Assembly (NCBI GenBank): GCA_022376515.1
Contig: WTXI01000202.1
Location: 1 to 64,000 of the forward strand
Direction: 5' to 3'
DNA from: Lactifluus volemus
Taxonomy: Eukaryota; Basidiomycota; Agaricomycetes; Russulales; Russulaceae
DNA: 64,000 bases
The notes beneath the pieces are model-generated. The model had not been told where the DNA came from. It made no database searches and worked only from the letters and a program-made list of their open reading frames with translations. Below, piece by piece: positions 42,901 through 56,450 of this stretch. Made by a program: the position numbers and the translations under genes. Each line of letters opens with the position of its first letter. Within the stretch, counting starts at the first letter, position 1.

Positions 42901-44594
42901 GGGCATCAGAAGTGGGGAACACTGACATCGCACGGTTCCTTCTGGAAATAATGCTGATGTCAACGCACAGAGTAGGAAAGACAGAGTTCCACTTCACTTG
43001 GCGTCAATGGAGGGACAACTAGAAATGGTTAGTCTGCTGCTCCAGCACGGCGCAACTGTGGACTGTTATGATGAAGATGGCATGACCGCTCTGCACTTGG
43101 CGGCGGGTTCGGGACATCTGGACATTTCTCTAATATTGCTAGACCAGGACGTGGACGTGGACGTACAGGACAACAAGGGTCTGACCCCGCTACACTTGGT
43201 TTCATTCCATGGGTACATTGAGGTCGCCAAGTGCTCATCCGGCGTGGTGCAGCTGTTGATAGCCGGAATGATAAGGAACAAACTCCCTTGCACCTCGCCT
43301 CATGGAAGGCCACATCGATATCGTACGGCTCTTGATCGAGAACGGCGCGGACGTATCTTCCAGATGCAACAAGGGCTGGACTCCGTTTCACTTAGCATCA
43401 CTCCGCGGGCACCTTCATGTTGTCGAGTTCCTACTTCGTTGTGATCTCAATCACGATGTCGGCGTTCAGAGTGCGAACGGACAGACCGCATTGATCCTAG
43501 CATCCCACGGAGGGAAACTTGACGTTGTGCGCTTCTTAATCGATCAAGGAGCAGACTTGAATTCCCGGTGCGATGATTCATGGGTCGTGTTACACTGGGC
43601 AACTCAAGAAGGTCATCTTGACGTCGTACAGCTGCTTCTAGACCGCGTGCAGACGTGAATGTACAGGGCGACCACCTTTGACTCCACTGCATGTGGCTTC
43701 GCAGAATGGGCATATCCAAGTGGCACAATTGCTGGTTGAACGTGGGGCAATTGTCGATTCTTGTAATGATCAACAGGAAACACCGCTTGACCGGGCAGCT
43801 GTAAATGGGCAAGTCGAAGCCGTACACTTCCTACTCAAGTCAGGAGCAAATGTACATGCGATGGATGAAGCCGGCTGGACTCCGTTACACACGGCATCAT
43901 GGAATGGCCATCTCAAGATCGTCATGTTGTTGCTCTATCGAGGTGCGGATCTTGACTCACGGAATCGCGCCAATAAGACTGCCGCAGATTTGGCATTGGA
44001 GAATTCTAAGGCCAAGGTTGCAGACTTCTGATCAAGTGCAAAGGAGACGAGAATTTCGGAATGGGATATGCTCAACTGGATTGGATATAATGGTGCACGA
44101 CACTAATGAAGAGGACATTACGGAACCAACTTCACTACATGCTGCGGTCGCAGAGGGCCAACTTGGCGTTGTGCAGTCGCTTCTTGTACGTGGGGCAGAT
44201 GTCAATGCACGAAATGCAGAACATGAAACTCTGCTAGGACTGGCATCAGAAAGGGGCACTTCGATATGGTGCACTTACTGATTGAGCGCGGCGCGGAGGT
44301 GGATCCACGGGGCAGTGATGGGTCGACCCCGTTACACGAGGCATCGGAAATGGGCACATTGATGTGGTGCGGTTGTTGATTGATCACGGTGCGGATGTGA
44401 ACGCCAGGGACCAAGATAATTGGGCTCCCATTCATCTCTCAGCAGGCGATGGACATCTCACATTGTAGAATTGCTGCTTGCACGAGGTGCGAACCCGCAT
44501 TATCTCACCAATGACGGTCGATCCGCATTCCAATTGGCGAGAGGAAGAGGATTCCGTGAAGTTGTACACCTACTCAGAGAGCAAGATGCATAGT
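39913..44594 (+). pseudogene. NLR (Goodbye-NACHT-ankyrin) copy B, frame-disrupted
   Basis: The architecture equals copy C. Exon 1 opens MSLMGSTSTLPSNLPTIIDA and includes NLTQHPSSHKIDQ and KEYRDGNRKLINC, a fungal STAND Goodbye-type N-terminus. After short introns come WLSPPNPSTNHN, the split P-loop (GGAAAAC|CTGGGTCC, HGKPGSGKS) and the Walker B IIDALDECP. The winged-helix region and an ankyrin array ending LLREQDA follow. At least ten single-base deletions relative to copy C interrupt the last exons (near 41691, 42407, 42475, 42945, 43229, 43303, 43648, 44031, 44055, 44257, 44464), with no insertion noticed. It also lacks a base between KRM and WLSPP, as do copies C and D. Either it is a pseudogene or the assembly has uncorrected deletions. 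Many deletions fall in short homopolymers. Confidence 0.85.
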
Positions 44595-46317
44595 AAGCAT
44601 AGCACTTACTAGTAAGGTGCGATGAATCATTATATGGCGCTGATTTGATAGCTAACTTGAATCGCTTGGTCCACAGCGGCATGCTGGCATCCACCGTTAT
44701 GCCTCAGTGGCTCTGTGTTTTCGGAAGTCCCCATCCACCTTCCAGACTTGCGCTTCAAATTGTGCGCCGCTCAAGGTTCACGTTTACTATAAGTAGTTGT
44801 ACTTTGTGGTTTTACTATCGCTCTCACGCTTCTACTTTACTCATTCGTTGACCGTGTTCATGCATATATATACTCCTACTAGTAGTCCGCCGTCATATAA
44901 CTGTCTTGCGTTCTCTCGTCTTAGTTTCTGTATGACCCTTCGTTTGTATCTCGGAAAGCCTCTGAACGATTCGAAGCCTTGCGTTGCTGAATTCTAATTT
45001 TTAACTTGATTTAGTTTGTTAGTCTGAATTCCTTTTTGAAATTAGTGAGAACGCATTATTATAATCGCTACCAGGCCCTCCAGTGCGCGCGCCCACGCGC
45101 GGGGGTTTCTGTATGGGTTGAGCGCATTGTCGGGAATCGAAAGTGGTGCGTAGTAGCCCCGCGGCGAGGATGACGTGTGCGGAAGAACTGTGATGGTGAG
45201 AGATGGGAGATAATATTGTAGACGATAGCGTTTTCCAGTGGATGAAAACGAAAGATTCTTGGGCGCAGCGGTACGAAAGGAAGTTCAGAGAGGGGCGCCT
45301 CCGTCGCGACGAGGAAGCATTGCGAAGACGTCAATGTGTTTGGTGATTTACCGCATAAGTACAAAAAACTTATCGTTGGGCGGCGTGAGCTGAATACAGT
45401 AGAGAGATAACCCGGGGGGGGGGTGGTTCGACCCTTTCTCGTCGGTGCCGCCGGTACTACCAAAAGGGTTTTTTTTTTTTTGCTTCTATCGCGTTTCGCG
45501 AGACGCCAGCGCACATCGTCGGCGTCGGGCGAGCTAGTCATACCAAAGTAACACAAAAAAAATCGTCATGACTTTTTTCAGGAACAGGGTTCTAGACGGG
45601 TTCTTTTTCAAGGGTTTCTTCCCCCCCCCGCGGAATAGGTTTCGTATACAGACATATCATAAGTAGGATGGAAAGTTTAATAAAGGACCATGCCAGTAGG
45701 CGGAGTTCTCGCCGGAGTACCATGACAGACGTTTTTTTGGAGGAGCAAGGCGCGGCGCCTGCTCCTCCTGGCCTTCACGGCGCCTTAGGCGCCGTGAAGG
45801 CCACGCCGCGCCGCGCGACGTTATTAATTAAAGGGAGTACTGTAGTACTGTATGGTGGGTTTTGTCCGCCCCGTCGTTGTCGTAGGGATGGGTGTGTCAA
45901 GGTTAAATAAAAAAGAGAGGTATGGCCTCTTCGCTCACTTGGTACTATCCATCTTTTTTCTCACACAACTCATGGTGAAACAGGTCATCCGCGGGAACGC
46001 CGGGGTGACCTTTTTTTTGCTTAAAAGGGATATGCCTCTCCTTTGCTCGCTTCCCATCTGGGCACGATGAGTTACTTTTAGAGTTGTGGGGAAAGCTTGG
46101 GTGTTTGCCATATGACCTAAAATAGGATTACATATACGGGGAAACCCTTTTTTTTTTAAGGCTACATTTATATTCCGCAATCCATGTGGCTATGACAAAG
46201 GCGTAGTGGGATAGTAAAGGCGGCTGGGGAAGTAAGGAGCGTAGCGACATACTCGACGTTTTCGTGGTTGGGTGGGCGGGTGGGGGAAGTCTATAGTAGG
46301 GTTCACAAGTATGTACA
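44595..46317. other. Spacer between NLR copy B and LINE copy 2
   Basis: This is the counterpart of 1225-1664 plus 4147-5479 without the 2.5-kb insertion. No gene is supported. It carries unusual hairpins at 45740-45802 and several long homopolymers (45465-45481, 46148-46159). Confidence 0.55.
45740..45802. repeat. Two adjacent GC-rich hairpins, unit 2 only
   Basis: The second hairpin has perfect 15-base arms (45770-45784 and 45788-45802, ggccttcacggcgcc and its complement) with a tta loop. The first (about 45740-45768) pairs gaggagca with tgctcctc around gcgcggcgc. The other units have only one arm (gtgaaggcc) here, so unit 2 gained an inverted duplication. Confidence 0.75.
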
Positions 46318-48532
46318 CTAATTACCATTTTCTGGCGCCTGCTCCGGCAGGGGGATCTGTCCCGGGTCCCAGACTTGCCTCGGGAACATGCAGGCGCGGA
46401 TCGATTGGATGAACAGGCTCACAGCCTTTCCTCCTTGGGCCGTGCTCAGTAGGATGGGGAGTGAGAGGTCACGATCCACCGGCTGGAGGATGACGCGACG
46501 GGCGTCATCGTAGGGTGGGCAGGCCGTGATGACGTGTTCGGCGGTTTGCATGGGTGCCATGCAGGGGCAGCTCGTGGGGAGGTCTGGGTGGAATTTGGCC
46601 GTGTACGACCCGATGAAGGCATGGCCCGCAATGATCCTGACGAGGGTGGAGAAGACCGCCCTCTCCTGTCTCTTTGACCCTTGGATTACTGGCGGGATTT
46701 TGCCGTTCGGAGGGCAATGTAAGTTTGAGAGTGGTGATTGTTGTTCAACCAGTGGTTGGCCCATGTGTCGATTGCTGAGGCTTTGGCTTCGCGACGTTGA
46801 CAGCTGATGGTGAGCGGTTCACGGTGAGCGGGCCCGGGGTGATCGTGTTTGTAAGGTGCTTGGCACGAACGAAGCTGTGTAGCGAGCGGTCTTGTGGTGC
46901 CCAGACTACCTGGACTTTGAGGTTCCTCTTTAAGGAAAGGAGAATGTCAGCCTTCTGTCTGAACGAGAGAGAGAAGGCTTGGCCGGGGTGAGGGCCAGGC
47001 TTGGTTATGTTGCAGATGGCAGTGGAGACTGTGGAGTCAGGGGAGATGAGGACGAGGTGGGTAGTAGGGAGGATAGTAAGGATAAGTGAGATACCGGTGT
47101 CAAGGGCTGCCAGCTCGGTGTTGAGCACCGCAACCATAAGCCCTAGGGGGCGCTCGGAGTGGCCGATTTCTCCGCCGTTGCCATAGGCCACGGCGGCTGC
47201 GATACCGATAGGGGTGTTGTCTTCTCTGTCAGCATTAGTGAGGGCACCCCGGCAGAAGATCGCCACTGGGGGCCATTTCGGCTTTGAAGGAGGTAACCCA
47301 ACGTTTTCGGTCTTCTCCGCAGCGGACTTGGGGGGCCTGGGTGAGTCGGTCATCCCATCCGCGCAGGTTCCACGGCGCGAGGGCATGCGGGCGAAGGCGG
47401 GGGCTGTGTGTCGGGACGAGATCGGCTAGTTCTGTTAGGCGAGAGCGGGCAGGGCGGTTATGGGCGGGGAGGAATGGGAGTGGGAGGTCTACTTCTGTGG
47501 TGCTGCTCCAGTCACTGCCTAGGCGTTTGAGCAGTTGGCTGCCGCATGGGAGGCGGTATAATCTGAGGGCAGAGTTCTTTATCAGCAGTTTGATACAGAT
47601 GTCAACGGGATAGATGGCCATGAGTTGGTGTAATAGCTCACGTACCAGATATGATGCGAATGGCCTCATTTTGAGCTGTTTGACGTTGTTTGACGAGGCC
47701 TAGTTGGCCCTTGTACCAGAGCTGCACACCGTAAGTGAGTACCGGGAGGCATATGGCCAGGCGCCACCTGGCAAAGCCGAGAACTCTGACTGAGTTTCTA
47801 AGGAGTTGGAGTGACTTGAGAGTGGACTTGACACGGTTGACAACAATGGAAATGTGTTGCTTCCACTGGAGTTTGAAATCAATGTGGAAGCCTACTAGAT
47901 AGCGGACGCAGTTAGTGGCATGAATTCTATAATAGGAGAGTCGGGCGTACAGCCAGTGAGCGGGGACGGGCGAAATAAATGAGCTCGGTTTTTTCGGGCT
48001 CGATACCAAGTCCCGATCGCATGAGCCATTCTTCGCACTCGGTTGTAGGGCCTGTAGGCCGAGCGGAGGCGGTGGCTGACGGAGTCGTATGATGTGCCAC
48101 ACTCAAAGATAAGGCCATCGTCCACATACATGGAGAGGGTGTTCCACTGGTGGATTTTGAGAAGGAGGGGGTAAGTGTAGATGATGGAGAGGACTGGAGA
48201 GATAGGGGAGCCTTGCGGGGCGCCAACAATGATGGAGATGAGGTCGGAGACGAAGCCGTTGAAGCGGAGTTTGACAGAGCGAACGACTTGAGCCATGAGG
48301 TCAGTTCGAGGGAGAAGCCTAGTGACTGGAAGACATGGATAAGTCGGTTGTGGTTAATGTTGTCAAAGAGGAGGGCTACACAGACTAGCCTGAGGTTGTT
48401 GCCCCGCTGGGAACGCCTCATGTGGTAAGTTATTTTGGTAACATGGTAAGCCGGGCCGGACCTGTCCTTGCCCATTTGCCGTGCTATCTCACCCATCCCA
48501 GTGCTGACAGGCCATTTCGATGATGCTTCCAT
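46318..48532 (-). mobile_element. LINE fragment, copy 2, 5'-truncated
   Basis: This is homologous to 5480-7719. The 5'-most frame (48532-47927) opens MEASSKWPVSTGMGEIAR, then YHMRRSQRGNNLRLVCVA and LFDNINHNRLIHVFQSLG. Another frame has GAPQGSPISPV and MYVDDGLIF. The thumb and a degenerate RNase H follow. The distal frame keeps five Gs near 46352 and stops normally with PENGN at 46318, unlike copy 1. Several frameshifts separate the parts, so no active enzyme is expected. The Cys/His tail reads SCPCMAPMQTAEHVITACPP. Confidence 0.8.
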
Positions 48533-49707
48533 TCGTTATCTCCTCTGTGTGCCAGACTCGGAGTCTACGCTAGGCTATAGACATATGTCCCCAACAGGAG
48601 ATGAGGTCAAGAACGATATCCTGTGTGCGATGTCCTATTAGTGTGTGGTTCACCTCAACGCCATTTCTTCTTTCATGCTTTCTCTTCTAGATGCGGACAA
48701 AGCTCGCTTTGGCATGCCCTGGGTACAGGAGTAGAGGTACTGTATGTGCTCTTAAGTGTGGTGCGTTCCGCTTTTTTCCTTCCATGTTATTAGTATTGAC
48801 TAGTTGCGCTGGGCCCACGTAGGTGTACTAGTAATACTAGGATGTAAGAATGGCGTTGCGGGACATTTTAAACGAGAGAAGGATGCAGGAGCTCAGACCT
48901 GAAACAAAATTGCGATCCTTTCTCATTCTTTCGGACCTCCGGGTGTTCAACGATGATTTTGATTTCGAAAATTCACCATTACCTTGGCTGATGTCCTGCA
49001 CACCATCCTTGACTTCCAGTCACGCGTACTTTTGTCCATGCTTCTTCCATGGGTGAATCCCCCTACCTATGTAACCGTAATAGCATTGACCTCCGAGTAT
49101 CCCTTGTCCAGACACACGTACTGAGTTCCTTCGATCCCGGGACAGGTGATCTCTCGTGTGCCGAGGACGTACGGGAAGAGGTGAGCAGACCAAATGAGTA
49201 GAGTACTGAAAGTGATATGATAAGGAAGGATTTTAGTCCTGTTATCGGTGATGTGCGCGTTTCAGAGAGCATATATATTCGCGACACATGCTCCTTAAAA
49301 AGAGCCTTGCATCGCAAGTGGTGCCTGGTATCTATGGGTGGGCAAATTAAAAGGATATTTTATTTCTATGGTAGCACTGTGGATCATGGAGCAGGGTGAC
49401 CCCAGCTAGAAGCGATGTCGATAGCAAGTTATCGGAGAAAAATGTGTTAATGTAACGTCGGGCAGAGGCTACCAGTGACCCGACTCGACTTCAAGCTTCA
49501 AATTGATCTATCATACCCGGACCTCTGAGTGATTTGATATGTTCGAGCGTCTATTGTCAAGGTCACATCGCCCTTTGACGCTGTGTCAATGAGGCGACAC
49601 GAGGCGGCCCATGCGCCCATCTACCATACTCTGAACTCCTTCACCACTGGCAGTCTTGCTTTCTTATCATTCCTGAATACATCAACCCTCTTGCCTACAC
49701 GAGTTTG
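48533..49707. other. NLR 5' leader of unit 3 (copy C), with two unoccupied insertion sites
   Basis: No gene is supported. The site agtattgactag near 48793 is the empty counterpart of the MITE at 7983-8622. The sequence gagcatatatattc at 49267-49280 is the single-copy target of the 30-kb insertion. The region must contain the copy C promoter. Confidence 0.6.
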
Positions 49708-52700
49708 ATGGCATCTACTTCAACCTTACCTTCCAACTTACCTACTATCATCGACGCTGCCTTAGACGAGTACACCAAGCAGACAGGGATAAATCTCACC
49801 GAGCACCCATCCTCTCACAAGATCCATCAATCTGATTCCCCAGATGATATCCTAGCACTTTTTCAATCGGGAGAAGGACTTTAAGGAATATCGAGATGGA
49901 AATCGGAACCTCATGAATTGCCTCAAACCAGTCGTGCAGGTATTGCACGCGTTCTCTGGTGTCCTTGGCGGGGCGATTGGCATTGTGAGCCTCACGGGCT
50001 TCATTTCCCCCACGTTATTGTTTATTCATGACTTTTCCAGTCACATCCACCAGCAAGAGCAATCTTTGTTGGAATTGATGTTCTCCTCGTAGTATGCCCC
50101 CTCCATCACCGCTTCCGGTCTGATCCTTCTGACATCTCACTTTGTCAGACTGCTATTGGTGTTAGTTCGAGCTATGACGCACTCGAAGATCTATTTCAAT
50201 GCGTTCAGAATTTTTTTCAACGCCTACACGTTTATACCCAGATCTCTCCCACCCCCGCGATGACAAATATACTCGTGAAGATTATGGTTCAAGTACTCTC
50301 AGTGCTTGGCTTGGCAACAAAGCAAATCAAGCAAGGACGTTTCAGTACGTACCCCCTTCCTCAATATACCTCACCTGTAGTTGAAAGCGCAACAGAGAAA
50401 TTCGCGAAGAAGTTACTGGGAGAGACCGAGATTGAGGCTGTGTTACACAGGCTGGACCGTCTTACCGACGAGGAGGCTCGCGTGACCATTGCCCAGACGT
50501 TAGAGGTCGTCCATGGTCTTATGGGGAATCTGAAGGTGGTCATGGACGGTGCGTGATCCTTCTTGACTCGTTACAAGAATTTGACAGGACTATTTTCGTA
50601 GATGGCAAGGCATCGATGAGCGATATACAGAAGTCTCTTGGTATGTTCTTTGTGTGCCCATGAATTTGTGTAGATCGGACTGAGGACCAATCTAGTCAGT
50701 ATGCAAGACACAACTAGTAAGATAAATAAGATGGAACGTTCGTCATCATCCGGATCTACTATTTTCATCTTCGAGGTTGACACTAAATTGAAGGTGACCA
50801 ATTACAAAAGGATGTGAGGAACTGGCTCTCCCCTCCAAATCCTTCGACAAACCACAACATCGCACGTCGAGCTCACCAGAGCGGGACAGCAACTTGGTTC
50901 TTGGAGGGGAGTCTTATTTCTGAGTGGAAAGAAAGGGGATCCTTGCTATGGATACATGGAAAACGTATGCTTTCTTCATCACTGGCTCGTTCAGAGTTCT
51001 AACAACGTTTTGGCCTATTAGCTGGGTCCGGAAAAAGTATACTCTTGTACGTGTTGACGAATCGTTTCATTTTCATCTGCAGCCACTGAGTTGCCAATCA
51101 GGTCCGCGATTATCGAAGACGTCGCAGGCTTGCGCGCAGCTGGGTTGGCATCCATGGTGTATTATTATTTCGATTTCAGAGACGCCAAGAAGCAGCATCT
51201 CTATGGCTTACTTTCCTCTCTCCTCACCCAGCTCTCCGCCCAGTCCAATCCTTATCATGACGTCCTTTCCCGGCTGTATGCGGCACACGACAGTGGCATC
51301 CACGATCCCGCTGATGATTCACTTACGCAGAGTTTGAAGGAAATGCTGAAACTCCATGGACAGGGACCAATATACATCATCATAGACGCTTTGGATGAAT
51401 GTCCGATTGTCTCAGGCACCCCATCGTCACGCGAAGAAGTGCTCAAATTTGTGAAGGAGCTCGTCAATTTGGAACTTCCGAATGTTCACATTTGTGTTAC
51501 TAGCCGCCCCGAATCCGATATCCGAACGGTCCTCGAGCCATTGACAACACTTCGCGTGTCTCTCCACGAGGAAAGTGGACAGAAGCAAGACATCATGGAT
51601 TACGTAACGAAAGTTGTTAATTCGGACCAAAAGATGAGGAGCTGGAGAGAGCAGGATAGGCAACTGGTCATCGAATTCCTTTCAGAAGAGGCAGACGGGA
51701 TGTAAGTCACATTATTCATGCGTAACTTGCGGTTACTTATTGGATCATGCAGGTTTCGCTGGGTGTATTGCCAATTGGATTCCTTGCGCCGCAATCTACC
51801 TCCGAGTATCCAAAGTGCCCTCCACCGGTTGCCCAAGACTTTGGACGAGACATACAAACACGCATTACTTTCCATTGAGGAGGAGAAACGTGAATATGCT
51901 CAACGTCTCTTCGAGTGCCTCACCGTATCAATCCGCCCCTTGCACGTCGCCGAACTCGCCGACGTTCTTGCCATCCGATTCGAGGATGGTGTGCTTCCAA
52001 AGTATGACGTAGGATGGCGTCTAAGCGATGCAGAGGAATTCGTTCTCTCTGTTGGCTCGAGCTTGATATCGGTGGTCAATGTCGATGGCTCCAAACTCGT
52101 TCAGTTCTCCCACTTCTCTGTTAAAGAGTTCTTGACCTCCGGTCGCCTTAAGGATTACCACATTCTTCCTGGTCCTGCACATACCATTCTCGCAAAGGCA
52201 TGCCTGAGCATCCTACTCAAGCTTGACGACCGCATCGACAAAGCGACGATCGATAATTTGCCATTGGCAGAGTATGCTGCTCGGCATTGGGTCGAACATG
52301 CTCGATTTGATGATGTGTCATCATCGATACAAGATGAAATGCAGCACCTGTTTGACCCCGAGAAATCCCATTTTGCGGCATGGGTGTGGGTTTTCAATAT
52401 AGACCGTCCTTGGGTACAACACATGTCGACGATTCGTCCGACTCCTCCAGAAGCAACACCCCTATACTACGCAATATTATGTGGATTCCATGACATTGCG
52501 CATCACCTTCTCGTTGCTCATCAGTTAGATGTAAATGGGAGGGGTGATTGTCGGATGAGCCCACTGCACGCCGCGCTAATCACAAGAAATATGAAGGTCG
52601 CAGGGTTGCTGCTACAGCATGGTGCCGAAGTAGATGTCCGGGATGAAATTGGCCTTACTCCTTTGCACCGGGCATCACAAGGGGGGAACACTGATATCTC

Positions 52701-54375
52701 ACGGTTCCTTCTGGAGAATAATGCTGATGTCAACGCACGGGATACGAAAGACAGAGTTCCACTTCACTGGGCGTCAATAGAGGGACAACTAGAAATTCTT
52801 AGTCTGCTGCTCCAGCACGGCGCAATTGTGGACTGTTATGATGAAGATGGCATGACCCCTCTGCACTGGGCGGCGGCTTCGGGACATCGGGACATTTCTC
52901 TGTTATTGCTAGACCGGGACGTGGACGTGGACGTACAGGACAACAACGGTCGGACTCCGCTACACTTTGTTTCATCTAAAGGGTACATTGAGGTCGCCAA
53001 GTTGCTCATCCAGCGTGGTGCAGCTGTTGATAGCCGGAATGATGAAGAACAAACTCCCTTGGACCGCGCCTCATGGAAAGGCCACCTCGATATCGTACAG
53101 CTCTTGATTGAGAAAGGCGCGAACGTATCTTCCAGATGCAACAAGGGCTGGACTCCGTTTCACTCAGCATCATGGCGAGGGCACCTTCATGTTGTCGAGT
53201 TCCTACTTCGTTGTGATGTCAATCACGATGTTGGCGTTCAGAATGCGATCGGAGAGACCGCATTGATGCTAGCATCCGGCGGAGGGAAGCTTGACGTTGT
53301 GCGCTTCTTAATCGATCAAGGAGCAGACTTGAATTCCCCGTGCAAGATTTTATGGGTCGCGTTACACTGTGCAGCTCAAGAGGGTCATCTTGACGTCGTA
53401 CGGCTGTTTCTAGACCGCGGTGCAGACGTGAATGTACAGGGCGACCACCTTTTTACTCCGCTGCATCTGGCTTCGGCGGACGGGCACATCCAAGTGGCAC
53501 AGTTGCTTGTTGAATGTGGGGCAATTGTTGATTCTTGTGATGATCAGCAGCAAACACCGCTTTACCTGGCAGCTGAAAATGGGCATGTCAAAGTCGTACA
53601 CTTCCTACTCGAGTCGGGAGCGAATGTACATGCGATGGATGAAGCCGGCAGGACCCCGTTACACATGGCATCATGGAATGGCCGTCTCAGGACCATCAAG
53701 TTGTTGCTCAGTCGAGGTGCGGATATCTACTCTCGGACTCGCGACAATAAAGCTGCAGCAGATTTGGCATCGGAGAATAAAATGACCAAGGTTGCAGACT
53801 TCCTGGTCAAGTGCAAAGGAGACGAGAATTTTCGGATCGGGATATGCTCAACTACATTGGATATGATACTGCACGACACTAATGAAGAGGACATTATGGA
53901 ACAAACTTCACTATATGCTGCGGCCAAAGGGGGTAAACTTGGTGTTCTGCAGTCGCTTCTTGTACGTGGGGCAGATGTCAATGCACGAAATGCAGAAGAT
54001 GAAACTCTGCTAGAACTGGCATCGAGAACGGGACACTTCGACATGGTGCACTTACTGATTGAGCGCGGCGCGGAGGTGGATTCACGGAGCAGTTATGGGT
54101 GGACCCCGTTACACGGGGCATCGGGAAATGGGCACACTGATGTGGCGCGGTTGTTGATTGATCACGGTGCGGATGTGAACGCCAGGGGGCAATATAACTG
54201 GGCTCCCATTCATTTCTCGGCAGGCTATGGACATCTCAACATTGTAGAGTTGCTGCTTGCACGAGGTGCGAACCCGCATTATCATACCGATGACGGTCGA
54301 TCCGCATTCCAATTGGCGAGAGGAAGAGGATTCCGTAAAATTGTACACCTACTCAGAGAGCAAGATGCAAAGTAA
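49708..54375 (+). CDS. NLR (Goodbye-NACHT-ankyrin) copy C, best-preserved paralogue
   Basis: A cytoplasmic STAND NTPase. The Goodbye-type N-terminus (49708 on) is spliced through introns at 49985-50040 and 50092-50148, giving SHPPARAIFVGIDVLLV|TAIGVSSSYDAL. An intron at 50549-50601 leads to DGKAS. The P-loop is built across intron 50965-51021 (HGK|PGSGKSILL) and followed by intron 51047-51101 to SAIIEDVAGLRAAG; Walker B is IIIDALDECP (about 51375-51400). After intron 51702-51752 the last exon encodes FRWVYCQLDSL, the winged-helix part and about 18 ankyrin repeats up to a TAA at 54375. Two doubts remain: a 2-base deletion near 49868 relative to copy B, and the one-base loss before WLSPPNPS shared by three copies. 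Such proteins are thought to sense non-self molecules through the repeats and signal through the N-terminus. Confidence 0.85.
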
Positions 54376-55383
54376 GCATTGCACTTACTAGTAAGGTGCG
54401 ATGAATCATTGTATGGGCGTTGATCTGAGGGCTAACTTGAATCGCTTGGTCCACAGCGGCACACTGTCATCCACCGTGATGCCTCAGTGACTCTGTTTTC
54501 GGCTATCCCCATCCACTTTCCAGACTTGCGCTTCAAATTGTGCGCTGCTCAAGGTTCACGTTTACTATACTTTCCACCTAGCGTTGCTAAGTAGTTGTAC
54601 TTTGTGGTTTTACTATCGCTCTCAGGCTTCTACTTTACTCATTCGTTGACCGTGATCATGCATATATACTCCTAGCCCGCCGTGATATAACCGTGTTGCG
54701 TTCTCTCGTCTTAGTTTCTGTATGACCCTTCCTTGGTATCTCGGAAAGCCTCTTAACGTAGTGAGAACGCATTATTATAATCGCTATAAGACACCAAACG
54801 TTCCGCATAAACCACCAGGCCCTTCAGTCGCGCGCGCCCACGCGCGGGGGTTTCATGTATGGGTTGAGCGCATTTTCGAGAATGGAAAGCGGTGCGTAGT
54901 AGCCCCGTGGCGAGGACGATGTGTGCGGAAGAACTGTAATGGCGAGATGGGAGATGATACTGTTGATGATAGCGTTTTCCAGTGGATGAAAACGAAAGAT
55001 TCTTGGGCGCAGCGGTAGTTCAGAGGGGGTGTCCCCGTCGCGACGAGGAAGAATGGGGCAGTAGTTATTTTTTGCGAAGACGTCAACGTGTTTGGTGATC
55101 TACTGTAAAAGTACAAAAATCGTATCGTCGGGCGGCGTGAGCCGAATACAGTAGAGATAAACGGAGAAAAGGGGGGTTCGACCCTTTCTCGTCGGTGCCG
55201 CCGGTACTACCAAAAGGGTTTTTGCGTTCGCGAGACGCCAACGGCGGTGGGCGAGCTAGCACAAAAAGATCATCATAACATTTTTCTTTTAGGAAAAAGG
55301 AGTCTAGAACAGGTAATTTCAAGGGTTTCCCCGCGGGATAGGTTTCGTATACAGAAATATACATAAAGTCAAGTCCTAAGTAG

Positions 55384-55857
55384 TGTGTGTCGGCTGCGAG
55401 ACTTGATATCGTCCCGAGTGAGATAGTAGGGAAAATAGGAGTGTGAGAAGTGAGGAGAGATAAGGATTCGAAACGCTTAGTCGTAACGCGAGACTCGAAA
55501 CGTTTTGAGGCCGTTGAGGGGAAATGCTAAAACTTAGAGATCGCACGAAAGAGAGAGAGAACACAGGAATGATGATGATTTTAGAGGAGAAATCTAGGTC
55601 TATATATACAGGACAGATAATAGAAAGTAAGCTATTAGGAACAAAGGGGAAAGCGAGTGCTTTGACTGTGGTGTAAAGGGAGAGCTTTGCAGCGTGTGGT
55701 GTGAGGTTGGCATTGTGTTGAGGGTCATGGCGATGCCGAAAGGTGGATAGAAAGCGTATGATGAAAGGGGTGTGGTAAAGTAGGAAAAGCGAGAAAAGCG
55801 AGAAACTTGTGGGCGGTGGTCAAGGCGTTTGCGGCTGTACACCGAGGTCGCCTTACA
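55384..55857. repeat. Probable solo LTR, 474 bp, unit 3 only
   Basis: The insert starts TGTGTGTCGG and ends CCTTACA, with GTAG on both sides (55380-55383 and 55858-55861). Unit 2 has the uninterrupted phrase ataagtagga near 45660. A TATA-like tctatatatacagg lies at about 55597. Size, TG..CA ends and a short duplication fit a solo LTR, although a duplication of 4 rather than 5 bp is slightly unusual. Confidence 0.65.
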
Positions 55858-56297
55858 GTAGGAAGGAAAGGACTATGCTAGTGGCGGAGGTTCTCGCCGG
55901 AGTCCAGTGCCAATGGACGGCTTGACGTTTTTTTTTGTGGCAAGGCGCCGTGAAGGCCACGCCGCGCCGCGCGACGTTAAATGGGAGTACTATAGCACTG
56001 TACTATGGTGGGTTTTGTTCGCCCCCGTCGTTGTCGTAGGGATGGGTTAAAAAGAACGAGAGGTATGGGAATCAAAGTCTCTTCGCTCACTTGGTACTCC
56101 AGTATGCATCTTCTTTTTCCTTGGAGGGCTTTGCTCTTTCTCACACAACTCATGGTGAAACAGGTCATCCGGGGGAACGCCGGGTAGAGTTGTGGGTTGT
56201 GTTGAGGGGGAGAAAGTGTACATTTTGGGTGTTTGCGATAACTAGTCATACGACCTAAAATAGGATTACATAAACGGGGAAACCTTTTTTTTTAAGT

Positions 56298-56450
56298 CTG
56301 CACAAGCTCTTGTCCGTGCCTACGGCACGGGACAGAGCTTGCGGGGGCTGCGCCCCCGAAGTCAAGGGGTTGCTGAGAAAGTGCTGACCAATATACCATT
56401 TTTGGCAATCGACTTCCTTTTTTGGCACCGTTCTGTTTTATATTATGGAT
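56298..56450. repeat. Small insertion with two hairpins, unit 3 only
   Basis: About 150 bases are absent from the same point in units 1 and 2 (aagtctacatttatattcc). The insert has a long imperfect stem (caagctcttgtccgtgcc with ggcacgggacagagcttg, 56303-56341) and a perfect short stem gggggc-tg-cgccccc (56343-56357). It could be a tiny non-autonomous element; there are no clear duplications. Confidence 0.55.

Noticed and set aside
50345..50380. 36-base intron in NLR copies (gtacgt...ctgtag)
   Set aside because: The length is divisible by three and the frame also reads through; 36 bases is short for an intron, so it is left undecided and not annotated.
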